Shown here: piece after piece, positions 42,244 to 51,497 of the stretch
How the letters are laid out: every line of letters starts with the position of its first letter
Position numbering within the stretch: position 1 is the first letter of the stretch
From: Chlamydiae bacterium CG10_big_fil_rev_8_21_14_0_10_35_9
GTDB lineage: Bacteria > Chlamydiota > Chlamydiia > Chlamydiales > SM23-39
Reading direction: 5' to 3'
Assembly: GCA_002773835.1 (NCBI GenBank)
Contig: PFAC01000045.1
Location: 1 to 56,702, forward strand
Length of the DNA stretch: 56,702 bases
The notes under the pieces: model-generated
Seen by the model: the letters and a program-made list of their open reading frames with translations, nothing else
What the model was told of the DNA's origin: nothing
Database searches by the model: none
Made by a program: the position numbers and the translations under genes

Positions 42244-43795
42244 ATTAGAAAAAATTCTTATTTTAGATTTTGGCTCTCAATACACACAGCTTATAGCAAG
42301 AAAAATCCGGGAAATGAAAGTATTTAGTGAAATAGTAAGCCCTTACATTTCTTTACAAGAACTATTAGAGCACAAACCTAAAGGAATTATCCTATCGGGA
42401 GGACCCAACTCATTACGACAGAAACTATCCGGTTTTGCTGAAGAAATATTAGATTTAGATATTCCTATTTTAGGAATCTGTTTGGGGATGCAGCTGATGA
42501 CTCAATATCATCAGGGCTCCCTTTCTTTTTCTAAAACCCGTGAATATGGAAAAAGCACTTTACATATTCAAGAGCCCCAGCATGTCCTTTTTAAAAACTT
42601 TCTTTTTGAAAAGGATGTTTGGATGAGTCATCAAGATACTGTGATTTCACTCCCCGTGCACTTCAAAGTAATTGCCACATCTGACAACGGGCAAATAGCT
42701 GCCATTTCTCATAAAAGCAAACCACATTTTGGATTGCAGTTTCATCCTGAAGTCAGCCACACGGAAAATGGCTCTATCCTTTTAAAAAATTTCTTAAAAT
42801 GCTGCCAAGTACAAGAAAACTGGGATGTTCAAAATTACATAGAAGCCCAAGTTGATTGGATTAAGAAAAAAGTAAAGAAACAAAAAGTCATCAGTTTAGT
42901 TAGCGGCGGCATCGACTCTATGGTCTCTACCCTGCTTTGCTTAAAAGCTCTGGGTCCCGACAAAGTCTATTCTATTCATATTGATACAGGACTTATGAGA
43001 CATAATGAAAGCGCTCAGGTAATAGATACTCTTAAAAAATGTGGATTTGAGAATCTAATTTTTGAAGATGCTTCTAAAGAGTTTCTCTCTTTACTTAAAG
43101 GAGTAAAAGACCCTGAAAAAAAAAGACAAAAAATTGGCAACCTCTTCATAGAAATTCTCAATCGAACATTATTATCTTTAAATCTGAGTGAAGATACGTT
43201 TATCTGTCAGGGTACTTTATACACAGATCTCATTGAAAGCGGCCACGCTAAATACAAAGGAGCTGCCCTCATTAAAAGCCACCATAATGTCAACTGCTCA
43301 TATGTTGAGGAAAAAAGAAAAAATGGATTGATCATTGAGCCTAATCGTTACATTTTTAAAGATGAAGTTCGTAAAATTGCCGCTGAGCTATCTTTGCAGG
43401 AAAATATTGTTGATAGGCATCCTTTTCCAGGACCTGGTCTGGCTGTTCGGATTTTAGGTGAGGTAACAGAACAAAAATTAAATATTTTAAGGCAAGTTGA
43501 TCAAATTTATTTAGAAGAAATCACTAAAGCTGGTCTTTATAAAGATATTTGGCAAGCCTTTGCTGTATTACTTCCTCAAAAAAGTGTGGGCGTTATTGGA
43601 GATCAAAGAACCACTGGATACATAGCTGCTTTAAGGGCAGTGGATAGCATCGATGGAATGACAGCAGATTTTTCTAAAATAGATTATACAATTTTAAGTA
43701 AGCTAAGTACAAGGATTGTCAATGAAGTTTCTGAGGTATCCAGAGTAGTCTATGATATTACCTCAAAGCCACCTGCTACCATTGAATGGGAATAA
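42236..43795 (+). CDS. guaA: GMP synthase (glutamine-hydrolysing) GuaA
   Basis: GuaA converts XMP to GMP. The 519-residue protein has a class I glutamine amidotransferase domain, with Cys82 in GICLGMQ and the His-Glu of FHPEVSHT. The ATP pyrophosphatase domain has the PP-loop SGGIDS. The C-terminal dimerisation domain ends DITSKPPATIEWE. The ATG at 42236 overlaps the guaB stop and has GAGGA before it. The longer frame from 42140 lies inside guaB and adds nothing conserved. It forms one operon with guaB. Confidence 0.95.
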   Translation: MSKLEKILILDFGSQYTQLIARKIREMKVFSEIVSPYISLQELLEHKPKGIILSGGPNSLRQKLSGFAEEILDLDIPILGICLGMQLMTQYHQGSLSFSKTREYGKSTLHIQEPQHVLFKNFLFEKDVWMSHQDTVISLPVHFKVIATSDNGQIAAISHKSKPHFGLQFHPEVSHTENGSILLKNFLKCCQVQENWDVQNYIEAQVDWIKKKVKKQKVISLVSGGIDSMVSTLLCLKALGPDKVYSIHIDTGLMRHNESAQVIDTLKKCGFENLIFEDASKEFLSLLKGVKDPEKKRQKIGNLFIEILNRTLLSLNLSEDTFICQGTLYTDLIESGHAKYKGAALIKSHHNVNCSYVEEKRKNGLIIEPNRYIFKDEVRKIAAELSLQENIVDRHPFPGPGLAVRILGEVTEQKLNILRQVDQIYLEEITKAGLYKDIWQAFAVLLPQKSVGVIGDQRTTGYIAALRAVDSIDGMTADFSKIDYTILSKLSTRIVNEVSEVSRVVYDITSKPPATIEWE

Positions 43796-43798
43796 AAA

Positions 43799-43829
43799 TT
43801 GACATCAATTCCATAATTAAGCTTATAAT
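43799..43829 (+). promoter_or_regulatory. promoter of tRNA-His
   Basis: Perfect TTGACA (43799-43804) and TATAAT (43824-43829) boxes are 19 bases apart. The tRNA starts 12 bases after the -10 box. It begins 4 bases after the guaA stop. Confidence 0.65.
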
Positions 43830-43840
43830 ATGTGGCCTAT

Positions 43841-43918
43841 GGCGATCGTAGCTCAGTTGGTTAGAGCGTTGGATTGTGGTTCCAAAAGTCGCGGGTTCGA
43901 GTCCCGTCGATCGCCCCA
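43841..43918 (+). tRNA. tRNA-His (GTG)
   Basis: An extra 5' G (G-1, 43841) faces the discriminator C at 43915, the identity mark of tRNA-His. The acceptor GCGATCG pairs with CGATCGC. The anticodon arm TTGGA-TTGTGGT-TCCAA gives anticodon GTG. The T-arm is GCGGG-TTCGAGT-CCCGT. A CCA follows at 43916-43918, encoded or fortuitous. Confidence 0.95.
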
Positions 43919-43935
43919 AATTCAATTAATGTATT

Positions 43936-44682
43936 GTGTCTTTACTGCAAGCAATTATTTTAGGAATTATCCAAGGAATAACGGAGTTTTTCCCCGTTAG
44001 CTCCTCAGCCCACCTTCACTTAGCTAGAAGCCTCTTACATATAGAAACCAAAGATGTTCTTTTCGATCTCATAGGCCATTTAGGCTCACTTTTGGCCATT
44101 GGTATTGTTCTTAGGAAAGAAATTATCCAAGTACTTAAATCCCCTAAAAGCATCTTAGAGTATTTTGTAGCCTTACTACCTTTAATCCCGGCCTATTTTT
44201 TATTAAAACCTTATCTGCTCAAATTTTCTGAAATAAGATATTTAGGATATTTTTTCTTAGTATCTTCTGCCTTTATTTTATTTTCCTCATGGAAAAAAAA
44301 GACACCAGCTGAACGTAAATTCCAAGATGTGTTATTTATTGGCTCAATGCAGGCCATGGCGCTTTTTCCTGGAATATCCAGGAGTGGTTTTACCATTTCT
44401 GCAGCAAAGTTAAGAGGATTTGATCCAAAGGAAGCGGTTCGTTTTTCTTTTATACTGGCGCTTCCAACAATTGTAGGCGGGTTTTTAATGGAATCAGTTA
44501 AAGCAAGTATTTCTTTAAAAGAGCTATTTCAGTTACCCTATTTGACCTGTTTTTTTACCTCATTTATTTTTGGATTTTTAAGTTTAAGATTCCTCTTTAA
44601 AATTGTAAAAAATGGTAAGATCTCCTTTTTTGGGTGGTATCTGCTTTTACTTGGGATTACTTGCATTTGGTTTTATGGCTAA
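43936..44682 (+). CDS. uppP: undecaprenyl-diphosphatase UppP (BacA)
   Basis: UppP dephosphorylates undecaprenyl pyrophosphate to recycle the lipid carrier for cell-wall synthesis. The 248-residue polytopic protein has both family motifs: GITEFFPVSSSAHLHLA (Glu-rich repeat) and LFPGISRSGFTISA (PGxSRSG). The start codon is GTG at 43936, placed just before the first motif-bearing helix and 18 bases after the tRNA. The end overlaps ftsK by 8 bases. Confidence 0.92.
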   Translation: MSLLQAIILGIIQGITEFFPVSSSAHLHLARSLLHIETKDVLFDLIGHLGSLLAIGIVLRKEIIQVLKSPKSILEYFVALLPLIPAYFLLKPYLLKFSEIRYLGYFFLVSSAFILFSSWKKKTPAERKFQDVLFIGSMQAMALFPGISRSGFTISAAKLRGFDPKEAVRFSFILALPTIVGGFLMESVKASISLKELFQLPYLTCFFTSFIFGFLSLRFLFKIVKNGKISFFGWYLLLLGITCIWFYG

Positions 44683-46963
44683 GAAAAAGAAAAAAAAGAA
44701 GAAACAAAAACAATCGAGTCACCTGCATCCTGAAGCTAAAGGACTCATAGTATTTGCCCTTACCTTATTTTTATCTTTGTCTTTGATAAGCTTTCATCAT
44801 TCACAGCCAAGCTCAAACTGGCTAGGCATACTAGGGTATGTCGTAGCTTTTGTTTTTGAATACCTTTTCGGACTGAGTTCTTATTTAATGGTCCTTTATT
44901 TCTTATGGATTAGCTACAAGCTCTTCAAAGATCAAAAGGTAAAAGGGCTAAATTTACGCATTTCCTATTTCAGTACATTCATTTTTTGTATCTGCATGCT
45001 TTTAAATGTAGGAGCAGAGCTTTTTGAGGAAAAAGCCTCTGTCTTACAAAACATTGTCTACACTGAAACGGCAACCTTTTATGAGCCTCATCCTGTAATT
45101 CATTATAGATATAATCTTGGAGGAGTTCCTTTTTATTATCTTTACATTGATTTTCCGATTTTCAACTTGCAAAAACTCTTAAGTGACTTTGGTGTTGCCA
45201 TTATTTTTTCTATGGGAGCAATAGTCTCTTTTGTTCTTCTTTCCCAAACAAGCGTCAGAACCAAACTACATCTTTTAAAAGAAGCTATAGCAAAGTTATT
45301 TTCCTTTCTTGCTAAAATCTCCCTATTTTTTAAAAGAAGAAAACCTGCATATGAACCGAGGGTAAAGCCTACTAAACCACTTTTCATCGCTAAGCCGAAA
45401 CCATTTGAACCTGTTGAAAAAGAGTCAAAACAGTCTATTTCTTCCGAGCCAATTATTCATACGTTAGAAGAAAAAATACCTGTTCAACCCATTGCTAAGC
45501 CTATTAAAGAGATAACTAGGACATCTAATTCTGCTTTTTTAGAATTTCAATTACCTAGTCCTAATCTTTTAACCGATGCACAAAAAGTAGATCAGCCTAA
45601 CTTAAAAAAGGGATTAAAGAAGCAGGCAAAACTTTTAGAAGATACCCTTTATAGCTTTGGAATAGAGGCAAATGTCGGAGAGATACACTGTGGACCTACC
45701 ATTACATCCTTTGAGGTACAGCCACCTGTTGGAGTAAAGGTACAAAAAATTAAGGCGTTAGAAAAAGACATAGCCCTTAATTTAGAAGCCAAATCTATCA
45801 GGATCATTGCCCCTATTCCTGGAAAAGCAGCTGTTGGTGTGGAAATACCCGCCATGCATCCGCAAGAAGTTAGCTTTAAAGAGATGCTTTTGCAATACCA
45901 AACGCAGAAAAAAATGCACATCCCCTTACTTTTAGGAAAAACAGTAAGCGGAGAAAATGTAATTGCAGACCTTGCCAAAATGCCTCATTGTTTGATTGCA
46001 GGTGCTACCGGCTCTGGAAAATCCGTATGTATCAACACGTTAGTTATGTCTATACTAATGAATGCTAAGCCTGATGAGGTAAAGCTGTTAATGATCGATC
46101 CGAAAAAAGTAGAGCTTACTCAGTATTCTAACTTACCCCATATGATAGCTCCTGTTATTTCAGAAGCGCATGGTGCTTATGCAGCGCTACAGTGGCTGGT
46201 ATCAGAGATGGGGGCCCGCTATGAAATACTCAAGAAAATTGGCCTTCGAAATATCGCTTCTTTTAACTCCAGGAAAAGAAAAAAAGAGGAAGACCCTGAA
46301 ATTCCAGAAAAGCTACCTTATATCGTCTGTATCATGGATGAGTTTGCTGACTTGATGATGGTCTCCAGCTCCGATTTGGAAACGCCTATCGCAAGGATTG
46401 CCCAAATGGCCAGAGCAGTTGGCATTCATATGGTGTTAGCTACACAAAGACCTTCTAGAGAAGTTATCACAGGAATAATCAAAGCCAATATTCCTACTAG
46501 AATAGCTTTTAAAGTGGCTAGTAGGATCAATTCTCAAATTATCTTAGATGAAACAGGGGCAGAAACTCTTTTAGGCAATGGAGATCTATTATTTTTACCT
46601 CCAGGTTCTTCTCAGCTGGTCAGAGCGCAAGGTGCCTACATAAGAGATCAAGATATCAATCAATGTGTTGAAGCTATTTGTGAACAAGGACCTCCCGACT
46701 ATCTGATCAAATCTTTTGATGCTATGAAAAAAGAAGATGTTTTAGGAGAAGAGGCTGCCCCTAAAGATGAGCTTTATGAAGAGGCTCTTGAAATTGTGGT
46801 ACAGACAAAAACGGCTTCTACTACCTATTTGCAAAGAAAATTAAAAATAGGTTATGCAAGGGCTGCCAGCTTAATGGATGAGCTGGAATCTAACGGCGTT
46901 GTCAGTGCTCCTGAAGGGAGCAAGCAAAGAAGGGTATTACTCGACCCATCTGATTTACCATAA
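44675..46963 (+). CDS. ftsK: DNA translocase FtsK/SpoIIIE
   Basis: FtsK pumps DNA through the division septum. The 762-residue protein starts with a Lys-rich stretch and four hydrophobic segments (to about residue 205). A short linker follows (about 210-310), then the motor with Walker A GATGSGKSVCI, Walker B YIVCIMDEFADLM and ATQRPS. The C-terminal winged-helix gamma domain (TTYLQRKLKIGYARAASLMDELE) reads orienting sequences. The ATG at 44675 overlaps the uppP stop. The longer frame from 44612 lies inside uppP. A YycJ/WalJ gene lies close by, as in C. trachomatis (CT739/CT738). Confidence 0.95.
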   Translation: MAKKKKKKKKQKQSSHLHPEAKGLIVFALTLFLSLSLISFHHSQPSSNWLGILGYVVAFVFEYLFGLSSYLMVLYFLWISYKLFKDQKVKGLNLRISYFSTFIFCICMLLNVGAELFEEKASVLQNIVYTETATFYEPHPVIHYRYNLGGVPFYYLYIDFPIFNLQKLLSDFGVAIIFSMGAIVSFVLLSQTSVRTKLHLLKEAIAKLFSFLAKISLFFKRRKPAYEPRVKPTKPLFIAKPKPFEPVEKESKQSISSEPIIHTLEEKIPVQPIAKPIKEITRTSNSAFLEFQLPSPNLLTDAQKVDQPNLKKGLKKQAKLLEDTLYSFGIEANVGEIHCGPTITSFEVQPPVGVKVQKIKALEKDIALNLEAKSIRIIAPIPGKAAVGVEIPAMHPQEVSFKEMLLQYQTQKKMHIPLLLGKTVSGENVIADLAKMPHCLIAGATGSGKSVCINTLVMSILMNAKPDEVKLLMIDPKKVELTQYSNLPHMIAPVISEAHGAYAALQWLVSEMGARYEILKKIGLRNIASFNSRKRKKEEDPEIPEKLPYIVCIMDEFADLMMVSSSDLETPIARIAQMARAVGIHMVLATQRPSREVITGIIKANIPTRIAFKVASRINSQIILDETGAETLLGNGDLLFLPPGSSQLVRAQGAYIRDQDINQCVEAICEQGPPDYLIKSFDAMKKEDVLGEEAAPKDELYEEALEIVVQTKTASTTYLQRKLKIGYARAASLMDELESNGVVSAPEGSKQRRVLLDPSDLP

Positions 46964-46991
46964 GAACTTTCTTTATTATTAATACCATAGT

Positions 46992-47032
46992 CCATTATAT
47001 CCCAAGTTAAGAAAGGCAATGGGATATAATGG
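46992..47032 (+). promoter_or_regulatory. 13-bp inverted repeat over the start of the receiver-MBL gene
   Basis: CCATTATATCCCA at 46992-47004 is exactly complementary to TGGGATATAATGG at 47020-47032, with a 15-base loop. The loop holds AAAGG (the likely ribosome site), and the 3' arm contains the ATG at 47029. It could be an RNA hairpin controlling translation or a DNA operator. No T-run follows, so it is not a terminator. Confidence 0.65.
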
Positions 47033-48366
47033 GAACTCGCAAAAAAAGAATTTTGCTAGCTGATGACTCAGGATATTGGCGAGAAAAGATCACAAAAGCA
47101 AATCAAGCCAATTCTTACGTTTTTAGCTTTACTGACAATGGAAAAGATTGCCTAAAAAAAATAAAGAGTTTCAAGCCTGACTTGATTCTCTTGAAGCTAA
47201 TGCTCCCCATGATCCATGGGATAGAAATCTTAAACAAAATAAAATCATGCCCAGAAACAAAAAATATTGGGGTCATTATCACCACTTCCAAGCAAATGAT
47301 CCAAGACTACCACGCTGCAATGGAAGCTCAAGTAGACTACTTTTTAATAAGACCATTTAAAGTAGAAGCGTTTTTTAAGTTAGTTGAGACCTTTTTCAAA
47401 GGAAAGCTCAAACCACAGCCTTTTATCAAAAAAACTAAGTCTGTTACTGCAAAAAAAGATATCTATAACCCAACTATTCATGAACCTGATTCTTATTTGA
47501 AATTTTGGGGAACAAGAGGATCAATTACTGTGGCAGGGACTAAATATGCTAGATATGGCGGAAATACCAGCTGTTTAGAGATAAGGCAAGGCAAAGATTT
47601 AATTATTATTGATGCAGGAACAGGCATAAGACAGTTAGGTTTTGATATCTTAAAAAGTGACATACGAAAAATCCATCTTTTTTTAGGACATACGCACTGG
47701 GATCATATACTTGGATTTCCATTTTTCGAACCTTTGTATAAGTCAAACTATGAAATTCATATTTGGGGCCCTAAAGGTTTTGGAAGAGTTACAGAAGAGC
47801 TTTTTACTGACATGCTTGCTTATGAGTTTTTTCCTATTCGACTAGATGAAGTGCAAGCAAAAATACATTTTCATGAAATTGTCGACAGAAAACCTGTAAC
47901 TATTAACAAAAACATTAAGTTAGACTTTCATTTTACCTTTCATCCGGGAATGACCTACTGTTTTAAGATTTACACTAAAAAGCATGTCATAGGTTATGCA
48001 ACAGACAATGAAATACTTATGGGATACCTAGGACACCCTAATAAAATTAAAGTGAAGGATCCTAAGCTAGAGCCTCATCAAAGCCTTATTAAGTTTTTTA
48101 AGGAGTGCTCTATTTTAATCCATGAAGCGCAATATACCCCACTTGAATACAAAGACAAAATAGGCTGGGGACATTCCTCTATTCCTAATGCTTCAGTCTT
48201 GTTAAAGTATGCAAAAGTACCGGAATGGATTGTAACACATCATGATCCGCAACATGATGATGAGTTTTTAATCAACAAGCAACTTTTACACAGACAAATC
48301 TTAGGCGATTGTAAAATCCCCTGCCATGTAACGTATGCTTTTGATGGACTGACAGTTGCAATCTAA
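47029..48366 (+). CDS. receiver-like domain fused to metallo-beta-lactamase-fold hydrolase
   Basis: The 445 residues comprise a CheY-like domain (1-125) and a metallo-beta-lactamase domain (about 155-445). The receiver keeps the acidic pair (Asp12, Asp13). The phospho-acceptor is Lys56 (LILLKLMLP instead of LILLDLMLP), and the conserved Lys is Arg108 (IRPF), so it should not be phosphorylated. The hydrolase has the metal motif GHTHWDH, GGNTSCLEI and IIDAGTG at its start. Later come IHEAQYTP, GWGHSS and THHDPQHDD, as in PhnP/phosphodiesterase-type members. The substrate is unknown. The ATG lies in a perfect inverted repeat. The stop overlaps that of the convergent WalJ gene. Confidence 0.82.
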   Translation: MGTRKKRILLADDSGYWREKITKANQANSYVFSFTDNGKDCLKKIKSFKPDLILLKLMLPMIHGIEILNKIKSCPETKNIGVIITTSKQMIQDYHAAMEAQVDYFLIRPFKVEAFFKLVETFFKGKLKPQPFIKKTKSVTAKKDIYNPTIHEPDSYLKFWGTRGSITVAGTKYARYGGNTSCLEIRQGKDLIIIDAGTGIRQLGFDILKSDIRKIHLFLGHTHWDHILGFPFFEPLYKSNYEIHIWGPKGFGRVTEELFTDMLAYEFFPIRLDEVQAKIHFHEIVDRKPVTINKNIKLDFHFTFHPGMTYCFKIYTKKHVIGYATDNEILMGYLGHPNKIKVKDPKLEPHQSLIKFFKECSILIHEAQYTPLEYKDKIGWGHSSIPNASVLLKYAKVPEWIVTHHDPQHDDEFLINKQLLHRQILGDCKIPCHVTYAFDGLTVAI

Positions 48367-49136
48367 AGATAGATTTTTTTAGAAGTAGCATCTTGAAGAG
48401 CAACGGAAACATCCACCTTCTTATTTTTTTCTTCTAAAAACTCTTTCACCGTTTTATAAGCCAAATCTTTATGATTGCACTCACTGGAAAGATGAGCAAG
48501 ATGAATGTGCTTCAGCTTAGCATGAAAAACTTCATCAATGAGTTTTGCACATTCCATGTTAGATAGATGCCCTTGTCTTCCCAATACTCTTCTTTTGTAT
48601 ATGGGAGACCGAGGACTAGACATCACCATATCAGGATGATGGTTTGCTTCTAAAAATAAATAATCACAGTTTTGCAGACTATGTATAACAGTAGTTGTTA
48701 CAAAACCTAAGTCTGTACAAAACCCCAGTTTATGTCGATCGTATTGAACAGTGAACCCTACAGGATCTAAGGTATCATGAGGTATAGTAAAAGGCTTAAA
48801 TTCTAAATCTTTAAAAGTAAAAGGCTCCCCTGTTGTAAAAATCTTAAAGTTAGGCTGAATCCTTAAATTATCACAAATGCCTCTAGCAGTATCGGCATTA
48901 CAAAAAACAGGGATTTTTTTCTTAGCAGCTAAAACCTTTAAACCTTGGATATGATCGCTATGCTCGTGCGTTACGATAATGGCATCAATTTCAGATATAT
49001 CGACATTAACTTCATTGAGTTTTTTCTCGATCATCCTAGCGCTAATGCCAGCATCAATAAGTATCTTCGCATGAGTAGTAGCAAGATAAATACAATTTCC
49101 CTTAGAACCAGATGCGAATGAACAAAAACCCTTCAT
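48363..49136 (-). CDS. walJ: YycJ/WalJ-type metallo-beta-lactamase-fold hydrolase
   Basis: The 257-residue protein has the YycJ start FCSFASGSKGNCIYL and ILIDAGIS. The metal-binding motif THEHSDH is present, as are LGFCTDLGF, FLEANHH and the C-terminal LAHLSSECNH. The family acts as a phosphodiesterase or nuclease-like enzyme; Bacillus WalJ influences DNA replication and wall control. The Chlamydia homolog (CT738) is next to ftsK (CT739), and here it is about 1.4 kb from ftsK. Stops of this gene and the receiver-MBL gene overlap by 4 bases. Confidence 0.88.
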   Translation of the reverse strand: MKGFCSFASGSKGNCIYLATTHAKILIDAGISARMIEKKLNEVNVDISEIDAIIVTHEHSDHIQGLKVLAAKKKIPVFCNADTARGICDNLRIQPNFKIFTTGEPFTFKDLEFKPFTIPHDTLDPVGFTVQYDRHKLGFCTDLGFVTTTVIHSLQNCDYLFLEANHHPDMVMSSPRSPIYKRRVLGRQGHLSNMECAKLIDEVFHAKLKHIHLAHLSSECNHKDLAYKTVKEFLEEKNKKVDVSVALQDATSKKIYL

Positions 49137-49239
49137 GAAAAAAACTCAAATGAAATTAATAGATTAGCAAAATTTATCTAAAGTGCAATTAATTTGCTAC
49201 TATTCTGAGTCTTGCCATTCGCAAACAAGACTTCTGAAA

Positions 49240-49761
49240 CTATTCTATCTTGGACTCTACTTCTGTAAGAAAAGCTACATACTGATTTTTAATGCTATCT
49301 TCTAGATCAGCATGATTATCAAGTATGTCTCTTAAAGTTATGGAGATTTTTTGAAGGAGTTCTTCATCATCCTCACTGTTATTAATGGAAGATTGAAAAA
49401 GCTCTAAAGCTTTAGCAAAGTCTCCTATCTCAATAAAGCCCTTAGCTAAAGAAATAAATGCATATGATTTAAATTTAAATGCATTAGTAATGATTCCTTG
49501 AGCATCTGACAAACACTGATTAGCTTGCTCATTGTTCCCTAATTGTCCCCAGGCAACAGCAAGGGCGATAAACTTATCTACTTTAGTGCGGTTATCTCTG
49601 CAATCTGGAATAGTATTTTGAAATAATTCAAGCACTTTCTCTGCTTTTTCAGTAAGCCCGGATGCATGGTAAAGTTTACTTGCTTCAAGAAGATCTGCAT
49701 GTTCTGCAATTGTTTGAATGACATCTTCTGGTGATGTACTTAAATTAATAGGTGATGACAT
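49240..49761 (-). CDS. TPR-like helical protein, unknown
   Basis: The 173-residue protein is made of helix pairs with TPR-like spacing, for example ASKLYHASGLTEKAEKVLELF, LAVAWGQLGNNEQANQCL and LAKGFIEIGDFAKALELF. That suggests about three to four repeats. No enzyme motif and no signal peptide are seen. A chaperone or adaptor role, such as a type III secretion chaperone, is possible but unproven. The start at 49761 is preceded by AAAGGT 9 bases upstream; a longer frame opens at 49791. The 231 bases upstream (49792-50022) are AT-rich and show nothing definite. Confidence 0.65.
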   Translation of the reverse strand: MSSPINLSTSPEDVIQTIAEHADLLEASKLYHASGLTEKAEKVLELFQNTIPDCRDNRTKVDKFIALAVAWGQLGNNEQANQCLSDAQGIITNAFKFKSYAFISLAKGFIEIGDFAKALELFQSSINNSEDDEELLQKISITLRDILDNHADLEDSIKNQYVAFLTEVESKIE

Positions 49762-50022
49762 AACATTATTACCTTTTGTTTTTTTGATCATAAATTAACT
49801 TATAATAATATAAAAAATCTAAAAAAAAGGAATATCTCTTTTAATAATTAGAAATTATTAAAGATTTTCTTCACTTTTTGAAGTAGAAATAAAACCACCC
49901 TTCCCAAATTAAAAAATAAATTCACACCCGTTCTTCCAGATCAAATGAAAGAACTTGAAATAGAGACTAATTATAATTAACTTAATCAAGTTAATGACTT
50001 ATGGCATTAATAGAATTAAAAA

Positions 50023-51336
50023 CTAGTCGTCAAGGGGTGGTGGCCACTTGTTAGGAGGGAGGGGCAGAGGCCATTGGTCAGGAGGTAGCGGATTCTTAGG
50101 AGGCAGCGGAGGACGATTAGGGTCAGGAAGTTTTTTCTTTTCTAGGGTGTTAGGAGGAATATGAGCTCCGCATAAGGTTTCTTTTATTTTATAAATCAAT
50201 TTATTGCGATCACAAGCCCATTTAAGCATCTCATCATATTTTTCAGGATCTTCTTTATGAAGACATCTCAAATAATCTATAACTGGCTCCAAAACTTTAT
50301 GCCCTTCGTTTAGTCGTTCACTTGGATTTATTATTTCGCTATTGCTTGAAAGCTTAATTTCTATACATTCAATTAATTCTTTTCGCTGATCTCTAGCAAG
50401 AAAATAAAGTGCCTCAAGAACTTTATCCCAGCTCATCAAAGCAAAGTTTTTGTTCTCATCAACAATTTCTGTAACGCAAAAAGCAAAATTATTACTACAC
50501 ATCCAGCAAAATTCTTTTTCTAAAAAATCTATGCTGGCATTTCTTGCAATTCTTCTCACTTCATCTTGAGCCCAACGAAGCATGTCACCTTGACCTGAAC
50601 CTTCTAATTCTTTTAAAACATGATTTCTAGCAATAAGCACATATTTTGTCTGGAGCCCTGAAATTATAAGGTTAATCAAATCCTTTTGTTTCCTATGACA
50701 AAGGATCCGAAGACCTTCAACAACTTTTTTAAAAAACATGAGAGAATAGTTGGGGTTATTTTTGATAATTCCTTCAATAGTTGGAATATTCCCCTTAAGA
50801 CATATATTAGAAAATTCTCTGTTTAAAAAAGCTGCACTAACTTTTGGTGCAACTTTTTGTAGCCTTTCTTCATCTTTTGTCTTTAGATATTTTAATGCCT
50901 GCTCATCTATTTCTAGATCACCCACCAGTGATTGTCTAGCCCAAAGAAGAGTTTTACTGTACTCGCCGGGTTTACAAAAGTCCCAAAGTTCTAGTTGATC
51001 TATAACACACTCTCTGGTTGTAACTATATCATCCTTTGAGAGATTGCTCACTACAAGCTCAATCAATCCTTGTTGTTTATGAAAACAAAGGTGCCCAACA
51101 GCCTCTAAGATTTCTGTTATGTTGATAGAAGGGAAGTTCGGATTGTTGTTAACAACATTTGCAACTGCAGAGGCATAGTTACAAAGACACATATTATGAA
51201 ACTCACTATTTAAAAAAGTTTCGCTAACTCTTGCTGCAAGATTTTGCAACCTGGTCTCATCCCCAGATTTTAAGCATTCCAATGCCTCTAGATCTATTTG
51301 ATTTGACTGTATTGAATTTGAAGCCGCTGCTGCCAT
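50023..51336 (-). CDS. triple-repeat helical protein with proline-rich C-terminus, unknown
   Basis: The 437-residue protein is built of three divergent repeats of about 125 residues (roughly 14-138, 139-263 and 264-400). They share SxxFLNxEFxxMC, then NNPNxx...ILEAVxxLCxxKQxxLIELxxS, and then a LxWA segment. The last 35 residues are dense in proline (RPPLPPKNPLPP, then WPLPLPP), resembling SH3- or WW-domain ligands. No signal peptide is seen, and the N-terminus is Ala/Ser/Asn-rich. A GAGGAA ribosome site precedes the ATG. No family was recognised; an effector that binds host signalling domains is a hypothesis. Confidence 0.7.
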   Translation of the reverse strand: MAAAASNSIQSNQIDLEALECLKSGDETRLQNLAARVSETFLNSEFHNMCLCNYASAVANVVNNNPNFPSINITEILEAVGHLCFHKQQGLIELVVSNLSKDDIVTTRECVIDQLELWDFCKPGEYSKTLLWARQSLVGDLEIDEQALKYLKTKDEERLQKVAPKVSAAFLNREFSNICLKGNIPTIEGIIKNNPNYSLMFFKKVVEGLRILCHRKQKDLINLIISGLQTKYVLIARNHVLKELEGSGQGDMLRWAQDEVRRIARNASIDFLEKEFCWMCSNNFAFCVTEIVDENKNFALMSWDKVLEALYFLARDQRKELIECIEIKLSSNSEIINPSERLNEGHKVLEPVIDYLRCLHKEDPEKYDEMLKWACDRNKLIYKIKETLCGAHIPPNTLEKKKLPDPNRPPLPPKNPLPPDQWPLPLPPNKWPPPLDD

Positions 51337-51497
51337 GATAAATTCCTCTTCCTTAAATTTTAGTGAAAAGTAAGACGAGGATTATAAATAAAAAACCATT
51401 TTTCAAAAGAACTAATCTGAATAAAAAATTCAATAAATTTGACAAAATTAAACATAATTATTAATAAGTAATTTTTATGTCTGTTTTGAGGTGAGAA

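Noticed and set aside
44612-44674. Longer ftsK start inside uppP
   Set aside because: The added residues overlap the end of uppP, and the Lys-rich start at 44675 overlaps the uppP stop in the usual coupled fashion.
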